DNA of 11,334 nucleotides from positions 1 to 11,334 of the forward strand of contig JAHFAK010000080.1 of the NCBI GenBank assembly GCA_023250585.1, read 5' to 3'. Below, piece after piece: positions 6,794-11,334 of the stretch (positions are counted from its first letter, which is position 1; every line of letters begins with the position of its first letter). This stretch comes from Deltaproteobacteria bacterium (GTDB lineage Bacteria > Bdellovibrionota_F > JAHFAK01). The notes beneath the pieces are model-generated. The model saw only the letters and a program-made list of their open reading frames with translations. It was not told the DNA's origin and did no database searches. The position numbers were made by a program, and so were the translations under genes.

Positions 6794-6970
6794 CTATTGA
6801 AAGAGAAAGATAATAAAACTAAAGATACACACAATACAAAACATAGGAATAATAATATAGGCCATTTGAGAAATGTATTTGCGGGTCGTACGACTAATAG
6901 TAACAATAGGAATTAAAATGAGCATGATTCCTAAAAAGAGTAAATTTATTGTTGCTAATGTTTGAAGCAT
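6794..6970 (-). CDS. Small two-helix membrane protein (58 aa), unrecognised
   Basis: A 58-codon ORF starts 5 bases after the ndk stop on the same strand, so it reads as the last gene of the sucCD-ndk unit. The product has two strongly hydrophobic segments, about residues 5-25 (TINLLFLGIMLILIPIV) and 37-57 (AYIIIPMFCIVCIFSFIIFL). They are separated by a short basic loop, SRTTRKYISQ, which should face the cytoplasm by the positive-inside rule. Both termini would then be periplasmic. The ribosome binding site is weak (ATAAAG), which fits coupling to ndk translation. I do not recognise a family. SecG and other two-helix small proteins were considered, but no motif supports them. Overlapping longer frames in other phases are less plausible. 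Support is hydropathy, spacing and position only. Confidence 0.55.
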   Translation of the reverse strand: MLQTLATINLLFLGIMLILIPIVTISRTTRKYISQMAYIIIPMFCIVCIFSFIIFLFQ

Positions 6971-6975
6971 CTTTA

Positions 6976-7389
6976 TTAAACCAACTCGCTTTCGGTAAAA
7001 AAGAATCGAATTTCTTTATGTGAATTTTCAGCAGAATCAGAGCCATGGACGCAGTTTTCTTGAATACTTGTTGCAAATTCACGTCTGATGGTTCCTTCTT
7101 TTGCTTCTTTGTAATTAGTTGCACCCATAAGTTCTCGATTACGCATAACCGCATCTTCTGCCTCAATAATCAAAGGCACACAAGGACCACTTGCCATAAA
7201 AGCAACAAGGTCGTTATAAAACGGCTTTTCTTGGTGAACACTATAAAATTCTTTCGCTCTATTTTCAGACAGCTGAATTATTTTTATTGCCCGAATAGTA
7301 AATTCTGCTCTCTCATAACGCTGCAAAATTTTCCCAATTAATTTTCTTTTAACTGCATCAGGTTTAATAATTACTAATGTTTGTTCCAT
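6976..7389 (-). CDS. ndk: Nucleoside diphosphate kinase
   Basis: A 137-residue enzyme, the usual length, that moves the gamma-phosphate from ATP to other nucleoside diphosphates through a phosphohistidine. The active-site motif ENCVHGSDSAENSHKEIRFF (111-130) is complete, with catalytic His115. The N-terminal TLVIIKPDAVKR (4-15) carries the conserved Lys9, and RELMGATNYKEAKEGTIRREF (85-105) matches the nucleotide-binding segment; Lys97-Gly99 lie in the region equivalent to the conserved P-A/K-x-G turn. A strong ribosome binding site, AAGGAG, lies upstream of the ATG. It begins 14 bases after the sucD stop. Cytoplasmic. Co-transcription with succinyl-CoA synthetase makes sense, since the ATP or GTP produced there can be shared among nucleotides. 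Confidence 0.97.
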   Translation of the reverse strand: MEQTLVIIKPDAVKRKLIGKILQRYERAEFTIRAIKIIQLSENRAKEFYSVHQEKPFYNDLVAFMASGPCVPLIIEAEDAVMRNRELMGATNYKEAKEGTIRREFATSIQENCVHGSDSAENSHKEIRFFFTESELV

Positions 7390-7403
7390 GCGATCTTCTC
7401 CTT

Positions 7404-8279
7404 TTACACAGTACCCAAGATACTTTTTACACCCGCTCCTATTTCAGCTGGATTTCTGACCACTTTTGCGCCTGCAGCTTCGAGCGCGCGAATCTTATCT
7501 TCAGCTCGTCCACTGCTTCCTGAAATAATAGCTCCTGCATGTCCCATACGTTTTCCTTGAGGAGCTGTAAGACCGGCAATAAAAGACACAACCGGTTTTT
7601 TTAAATTATTTTTTATATAGAGCGCTGCCTCTTCTTCTGCTTCTCCGCCAATTTCGCCGATCATAACTACGGCATGGGTTTCGGGATCATTGTTAAATAA
7701 ACTCAAAGCATCTATAAATGTTGTGCCGATAATAGGATCACCACCGATTCCTATACAGGTTGATTGTCCAATACCAAGATTTGTCAATTGATGAACAGCT
7801 TCATAGGTCAATGTTCCACTTCGAGAAATAACTCCGACATGGCCTTTTTTATGAATAAACCCTGGCATAATTCCAATTTTGCATGCATCTGGAGTAATGA
7901 TGCCTGGACAGTTTGGACCAATTAATCGAGCACCTTTTTTAGTCACCAATGCTTTAGCCTGAATCATATCATTTACGGGAATTCCTTCGGTGATTGCAAC
8001 AATTAATTCAATACCAGCTTCTGCTGATTCCATAATGGCATCAGCAGCATATGGGGCAGGAACAAAGATCATCGTTGCATTGGCATGTGTTTTTTTGCGT
8101 GCTTCTTTCACGGTATTAAAAATAGGGACACCTAAATAGCTACTCCCCCCTTTTCCTGGAGTAACTCCTCCAACGATGTTTGTTCCATATTCTTTGCATT
8201 TTTCAGTATGGAATGACCCCGCACTGCCCGTAATGCCTTGGCAAATCACTTTAGTGTTTTTATCTACTAATATTGACAT
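7404..8279 (-). CDS. sucD: Succinyl-CoA synthetase, alpha subunit
   Basis: A 291-residue alpha subunit. The N-terminal CoA-binding Rossmann domain opens with [16 protein letters not shown] (11-26). [10 protein letters not shown] (121-130) and [12 protein letters not shown] (151-162) follow, then the ligase domain with the phosphorylated histidine, His247, in [13 protein letters not shown] (242-254). With SucC it interconverts succinyl-CoA, NDP and phosphate with succinate, CoA and NTP in the TCA cycle. The length and every key motif match the bacterial family. ATG at 8279 has GAGG at good spacing and lies 17 bases after the sucC stop. No abnormality is seen. Confidence 0.97.
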   Translation of the reverse strand: MSILVDKNTKVICQGITGSAGSFHTEKCKEYGTNIVGGVTPGKGGSSYLGVPIFNTVKEARKKTHANATMIFVPAPYAADAIMESAEAGIELIVAITEGIPVNDMIQAKALVTKKGARLIGPNCPGIITPDACKIGIMPGFIHKKGHVGVISRSGTLTYEAVHQLTNLGIGQSTCIGIGGDPIIGTTFIDALSLFNNDPETHAVVMIGEIGGEAEEEAALYIKNNLKKPVVSFIAGLTAPQGKRMGHAGAIISGSSGRAEDKIRALEAAGAKVVRNPAEIGAGVKSILGTV

Positions 8280-8296
8280 ATCACCCTCTTCGTAAT

Positions 8297-9457
8297 TTAT
8301 TGCACCGCATGGACAACTTTTTTAGCAGCTTCATCCATATTTTTAGCAGTAATAATTTTCAGCTCTGATTTTTCCAAAATCCCTGCCGCAATATCGGCAT
8401 TTGTGCCATCAAGACGAACAACCATTGGTTGCTGAAAATGCATAGTGCGCGCAGCCGCAATAATACCATTCGCAATGGTATCGCATTTCATAATGCCACC
8501 GAATATATTAATGAGAATTGCTTTTACTTTTTTGTCAGAAAGAATGAGCTCAAATGCTTTTGAAACTTGTTCGGTTGTCGCACTTCCGCCAACATCTAAG
8601 AAATTCGCTGGTGATCCTCCATGAAGCTTAATAGTATCCATTGTTCCCATGGCAAGTCCTGCTCCATTAACCATACAACCGATATTTCCATCAAGGCTAA
8701 TATAGCTGAGTCCATGCTTTGCTGCTTCGAGTTCACGAGGATCTTCTTCATGAATATCTTGCAATTCCAGCAGTTCTTTGTGACGAACTAATCCATTGTT
8801 ATCAAAATTCACTTTTGCATCGAGGGCAACTAAATCATTATCAGACGTAATAATGAGCGGGTTAATTTCAAGTAAGCTGCAATCAAGGGTAATAAACGCT
8901 TTATAAATTCCTTGGGCTAGTTTTGTAAAAGGCTTCATGAGTTCTTGCGAAAGGCCAAGGCCATACGCGATATTGCGAATCGCATACATTGGCAGTTCGG
9001 AATAATATCCAACATTTTCGGTAATAATTTTCTCCGGGCTTTTATGAGCAACTTCTTCAATTTCCATGCCACCTTCACAAGATGCAATGAGCGAAAATGA
9101 TTCTGATTTTCTATTGGTAATCATGGCAAGGTAGAGTTCTTTTTGAATCGAAAGACCTTCTTCAATTAAAAGTGTTCGGACAATTTTGCCTTCAGGCCCT
9201 GTTTGATGAGTTACCAAATTCATACCAAGAATCTGCTTTGCGCATGTTTGCAACTCATCGGTGGTCTTTGCAATTTTTACTCCACCGCCTTTGCCACGGC
9301 CCCCCGCATGAATCTGCGCTTTGACTACATATTTAGTGGATTTGAGTTTCTCGGGAACTGAATTAAGCTCAGTAAGATTTTTAATGACTACTCCTTTGGG
9401 AGTTTTTACACCAAATGTACGCAAAATTTCTTTTGCCTGATATTCATGTATTTTCAT
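8297..9457 (-). CDS. sucC: Succinyl-CoA synthetase, beta subunit
   Basis: A 386-residue beta subunit, close to the 388 of E. coli SucC. The ATP-grasp domain carries [17 protein letters not shown] (45-61) for nucleotide binding and LLEINPL (195-201) with [11 protein letters not shown] (211-221) for the metal-nucleotide site. The C-terminal ligase domain shows [11 protein letters not shown] (264-274), [13 protein letters not shown] (286-298) and [15 protein letters not shown] (317-331). It gives nucleotide and succinate specificity and pairs with SucD. I did not try to decide ATP versus GTP preference. ATG at 9457 has AGGA about eight bases upstream. It is the first gene of the sucC-sucD-ndk unit, with a recognisable promoter about 30 bases upstream. 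Confidence 0.97.
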   Translation of the reverse strand: MKIHEYQAKEILRTFGVKTPKGVVIKNLTELNSVPEKLKSTKYVVKAQIHAGGRGKGGGVKIAKTTDELQTCAKQILGMNLVTHQTGPEGKIVRTLLIEEGLSIQKELYLAMITNRKSESFSLIASCEGGMEIEEVAHKSPEKIITENVGYYSELPMYAIRNIAYGLGLSQELMKPFTKLAQGIYKAFITLDCSLLEINPLIITSDNDLVALDAKVNFDNNGLVRHKELLELQDIHEEDPRELEAAKHGLSYISLDGNIGCMVNGAGLAMGTMDTIKLHGGSPANFLDVGGSATTEQVSKAFELILSDKKVKAILINIFGGIMKCDTIANGIIAAARTMHFQQPMVVRLDGTNADIAAGILEKSELKIITAKNMDEAAKKVVHAVQ

Positions 9458-9488
9458 TACATTGTCCTATTACTATTAATGAATGCTT

Positions 9489-9517
9489 CTTATAAAATGA
9501 GTGAGATGTGAAATCAA
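9489..9517 (-). promoter_or_regulatory. Sigma70-type promoter of sucC-sucD-ndk
   Basis: Read on the minus strand, -35 TTGATT (9512-9517) and -10 TATAAG (9489-9494) are separated by exactly 17 bases. Predicted transcription starts near 9482, giving a leader of about 25 bases before the sucC ATG at 9457. Spacing is ideal; each box has one or two departures from consensus. Confidence 0.6.
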
Positions 9518-9526
9518 GCAGAAATT

Positions 9527-9701
9527 CCTAGTGTCAGTACCAGCTCAGTTAATGGGAAAAATGAAGATGGATCCCGTGGTCAAGCCACGGGATGACAAAC
9601 GGGAAACACTCTCAAATTGTCATCCCGCGGCTTGACCGCGGGATCCAGTTCCATAGAGAAATTACTTAATTCCCCCATTTACTGAGCTATCCCTAGTGTC
9701 A
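9527..9701. repeat. 10-base direct repeats around the nested palindrome island
   Basis: CCTAGTGTCA occurs at 9527-9536 and again at 9692-9701, in the same orientation, 165 bases apart, bracketing the inverted-repeat island. This could be a target-site duplication or simply shared repeat ends; the second copy runs into the start of the following simple palindrome. Confidence 0.5.
9542..9688. repeat. Nested palindromic element (MITE-like or paired REP-like units)
   Basis: Outer arms AGCTCAGTTAATGGG (9542-9556) and CCCATTTACTGAGCT (9674-9688) match in 14 of 15 bases. Inside are two 30-base units in opposite orientation (9569-9598 and 9617-9646), each itself a hairpin. The first stem is ATCCCGTGG/CCACGGGAT with loop TCAAG; the second is ATCCCGCGG/CCGCGGGAT with loop CTTGA. 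The units differ at only two positions, and those two pair with each other. No coding capacity, so if mobile the element is non-autonomous. Confidence 0.7.
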
Positions 9702-9723
9702 TTCCCGCGAAAGCGGGAATCTA
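9698..9723. repeat. Short palindrome of the ATTCCCGCGAAAGCGGGAAT type
   Basis: An 8-bp perfect stem, ATTCCCGC (9701-9708) and GCGGGAAT (9713-9720), closes a GAAA tetraloop, with GTC before it and CTAG after it. Repeats with this wording are, from memory, widely dispersed in intergenic DNA of many Gram-negative genomes. It lies directly against the nested element. Confidence 0.65.
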
Positions 9724-9816
9724 GTCTTTACTTATGAAAAGATTACATACTGTTCTGATCGCATCTTGAGAAAAATCAGACCATCGAGAGACATTTTGCG
9801 CGCAACAGCTTTGTTT

Positions 9817-9833
9817 TCAGCAGGTTAGGCTGA
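9817..9833. promoter_or_regulatory. Inverted repeat upstream of the sigma54-like promoter
   Basis: TCAGC (9817-9821) and GCTGA (9829-9833) form a perfect 5-bp dyad around 7 bases, centred about 53 bases before the predicted transcription start. It could be an activator site, though sigma54 activators usually bind further upstream. A second weak dyad, TCTGAT / ATCAGA, lies at 9754-9780. Both are speculative. Confidence 0.25.
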
Positions 9834-9851
9834 GTTATTTTTAACCTCTTT

Positions 9852-9867
9852 TGGCACTCATCTTGCA
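9852..9867 (+). promoter_or_regulatory. Sigma54 (RpoN)-type promoter of the lipoprotein gene
   Basis: TGGCAC (9852-9857), five bases, then TTGCA (9863-9867). This matches the -24/-12 consensus TGGCAC-N5-TTGCW, including the fixed GG-to-GC spacing. Predicted transcription start is near 9878, giving a leader of about 180 bases before the lipoprotein ATG. No equally good sigma70 promoter is seen here. If real, transcription would need an enhancer-binding ATPase activator. Confidence 0.55.
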
Positions 9868-9908
9868 CATTAAGAATAGTGGACTCTGTGAAAAACTCAC
9901 ATTTGAGG

Positions 9909-10032
9909 GAACCTCTCAAAAAGGTCCAGATGTAAGGCGCACGCAAGAGTCACAACCGGAGCATACTCAGGTAGTATGTGAGGATTGTGACTCTTGTGTG
10001 CAACGAAGCAGATGGACATTTTTCAGAGGTTC
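9909..10032. repeat. 124-base near-palindrome in the lipoprotein leader
   Basis: The arms run inward from GAACCTCT (9909-9916) and AGAGGTTC (10025-10032), with few mismatches over about 47 bases each. They include AAGAGTCACAA (left) and TTGTGACTCTT (right) and a CATACT/AGTATG core around AGGT-like bases. As RNA this would be a very long hairpin between the predicted transcription start and the start codon. The outer wording (GTCCAGATG on one side, CAGATGGAC on the other) resembles a dispersed palindrome family. A short alternative hairpin, TTTGAG/CTCAAA, overlaps the left arm (9902-9920). Confidence 0.75.
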
Positions 10033-10047
10033 ATAGTGGATATGATG

Positions 10048-10053
10048 AAAGGA
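10048..10053 (+). promoter_or_regulatory. Ribosome binding site fixing the lipoprotein start
   Basis: AAAGGA lies six bases before the ATG at 10060. Two in-frame upstream ATGs (10042, 10045) lack such a site, and starting at 10060 gives a lipoprotein signal peptide of normal length. Confidence 0.7.
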
Positions 10054-10059
10054 AAACCT

Positions 10060-11334
10060 ATGCTCACCATAAAAAGTAGTCTTGTGATTATTCTCCTCGC
10101 TATTTTCATAGCCGGCTGCACGGGAGGAAGAAATACAAAAGGTTCAGGAGAAAATACCGGCGATACTACCACCGTCATAGCAAGTCTTGCGATTACATTA
10201 CAATTTCCCAATAATGCGTCTGAATTAGGGTTTTATGACGTTACGTACACCTTATCGAGTACTCCAAAAGATCAGGGTCCTTTCAATAAAGTTTCGTATT
10301 CAATGACCGAGGCTGCAAGCTATACGCTGACTGATATTGCTGTCGATGGCAATCGTACTCTTGATGTAAAAATAGAAGATGGTGATGGGAAGTTACGTTA
10401 TAGCGGATCCGGAACAATTACTAAATCAAGCACAAGTCTCTCCATTACACTATCTGACAAATCAGCCGATCATCCTACTGCATGTGACTCGTTTACTGCC
10501 AAGATAGATACTCTTTCCGCAGGAAGTCTGATTATAGATTCTGGAACTGCCACGCAAATTACAGCTACAATTAATAATCCCAATAGCGATGATATTATTT
10601 ATGCATGGAGTGTGGAATCGGGAAGCGTTAGTCCAACGGATAAAGTAGATACGTCATTCACTGCTCCAACCGTAAGTGCTGAACAATCGGTTAAAGTAAC
10701 ACTCAAGATTAAACCAAAAGACGAAGAAGATGTTACCTGCGATACCGATAAAATTACGATTACGGTAAAACCAACAACAACATCAGGCGAGCCAGGCGAT
10801 GTAAAATTATATATTGGAGCTCCTAAAATCGTGAATGAAATTCCAGCAATATGGCCAGAATCACCGGTGGCCCAATTTGAAGCAGTCGTTGCAAATGAAG
10901 CTACTGCAGGCTCTACAAGTTATGTGTGGTATGAAAACAATGTAGAAATTCCAAATCAAAAAAATAAAAAATTTGCGTACACCGTCCCAAAAGCAATTTT
11001 TGATAGTATTGGAGAAGTAGAAGGACTTTCATGTAAAGAAGTACACTATAAAGTTACAATCGTTCAATCTGGATCATCAGATGAAAAATCATTGATGGTA
11101 TGTAATAAAGAACCAACGATTGATACCATCTGCGAAGCTGTGAGCGTTAAGATGGCAGATCTTTCGTATGAACATCTTGATAAAGAACACGTCGATACGC
11201 TTCAGTATTATGTACCCCTTGAAGTAGACAACAAAAATCCCGATCTCTATCGCGTTGCTGTTACTTCATTTACAAACGAATGCGATGTTACGCCCTGTGG
11301 AACTCTTGAGCCAAAAGAAAAAGATGCATCAGAA
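10060..11334 (+). CDS. Lipoprotein with Ig-like/PKD-like repeats (3' end outside window)
   Basis: The first 425 codons of an uninterrupted frame that leaves the window. The N-terminus is a type II signal peptide: Lys5, hydrophobic LVIILLAIFIAGC, with lipobox Cys20. A low-complexity Gly/Thr/Asn linker follows (21-36), then beta-rich, Thr/Ser/Asp-rich modules. These span about 38-133, 141-240 (with IIYAWSVESGSVSPTDK and a possible C142-C227 disulfide), 247-350 (with STSYVWYENNVEIPN) and a fourth from about 357. The alternation of Y/W core strands with TVS/VTL edge strands is typical of Ig-like and PKD-like folds in surface proteins. Cysteines 325, 348, 358, 408 and 413 could make further disulfides. 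It is probably anchored in the outer membrane; the function (adhesion, ligand binding, scaffold) is unknown. Transcription probably starts from the sigma54-like site. Confidence 0.8.
   Translation, partial: MLTIKSSLVIILLAIFIAGCTGGRNTKGSGENTGDTTTVIASLAITLQFPNNASELGFYDVTYTLSSTPKDQGPFNKVSYSMTEAASYTLTDIAVDGNRTLDVKIEDGDGKLRYSGSGTITKSSTSLSITLSDKSADHPTACDSFTAKIDTLSAGSLIIDSGTATQITATINNPNSDDIIYAWSVESGSVSPTDKVDTSFTAPTVSAEQSVKVTLKIKPKDEEDVTCDTDKITITVKPTTTSGEPGDVKLYIGAPKIVNEIPAIWPESPVAQFEAVVANEATAGSTSYVWYENNVEIPNQKNKKFAYTVPKAIFDSIGEVEGLSCKEVHYKVTIVQSGSSDEKSLMVCNKEPTIDTICEAVSVKMADLSYEHLDKEHVDTLQYYVPLEVDNKNPDLYRVAVTSFTNECDVTPCGTLEPKEKDASE

Noticed and set aside
6709-6906. 65-codon minus-strand frame with hydrophobic sequence.
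   Set aside because: It is in another phase of the 58-residue ORF, extends into the palindrome, and lacks a sensible start and spacing; the 58-codon frame directly after ndk is better supported.
6794-6970. SecG or another known two-helix small protein.
   Set aside because: Only the number of hydrophobic segments matches; no family motif is visible.
9542-9720. CRISPR-like array.
   Set aside because: The repeats are inverted, not direct, there are only two or three units of different kinds, and there are no regular spacers or cas genes.
9851-10036. Open frame of 61 codons on the plus strand.
   Set aside because: It starts inside the sigma54-like promoter, runs through the long palindrome and has no ribosome binding site; its composition reflects the repeat.

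Overview
The window is AT-rich DNA from a Gram-negative (two-membrane) bacterium. The evidence is a TolC-family outer-membrane factor, a periplasmic adaptor, a LolC/MacB-type permease, a type II signal-peptide lipoprotein and a secreted beta-helix-like protein. I cannot name the lineage from the sequence. The mix of succinyl-CoA synthetase, toxin-antitoxin (TA) modules, Ig-like lipoprotein and several palindromic dispersed repeats would suit an environmental or host-associated, poorly sampled group.

Layout. (1) 67-942 (-): exported protein with a parallel beta-helix-type segment. (2) 1106-2553: two small-module systems arranged divergently. On the minus strand there is a frame-broken DUF4258-like gene, an intact DUF2283 gene with a 4-base overlap, and possibly a 39-residue ORF. 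On the plus strand there is an AbrB-type antitoxin / PIN-domain toxin pair (vapBC-like) behind a promoter with a consensus -35 box. (3) 2568-6593 (-): a tightly coupled four-gene efflux/export operon, tolC-like, adaptor, FtsX/MacB-type permease and ATPase, whose genes overlap by 4 bases or lie 5 bases apart. (4) 6794-9457 (-): sucC-sucD-ndk plus a 58-residue two-helix membrane protein directly after ndk, behind a good sigma70-type promoter. (5) 9458-10059: a 600-base non-coding region holding a nested palindrome island, a simple palindrome, a sigma54-type promoter and a ~124-base palindrome in the predicted leader. (6) 10060-end (+): a lipoprotein with Ig-like/PKD-like repeats, running off the window.

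How they work together. The four-gene operon should form an ATP-driven tripartite envelope machine: inner-membrane ATPase and permease, periplasmic adaptor, outer-membrane channel. Its adaptor is unusual because the two half-lipoyl motifs are joined directly, with no alpha-helical hairpin. SucC and SucD form succinyl-CoA synthetase, which makes a nucleoside triphosphate by substrate-level phosphorylation. Ndk redistributes the phosphate among NTPs, so this cluster is metabolically coherent.

Points most worth a second look: the hairpin-less adaptor; the sigma54-like promoter with a palindromic leader before the lipoprotein; the overlooked 58-residue membrane protein; the broken DUF4258/DUF2283 pair; and the repeat island with a compensatory base-pair change. 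I did not find a clear undescribed multi-gene defence or other system. The novelty here lies in details.
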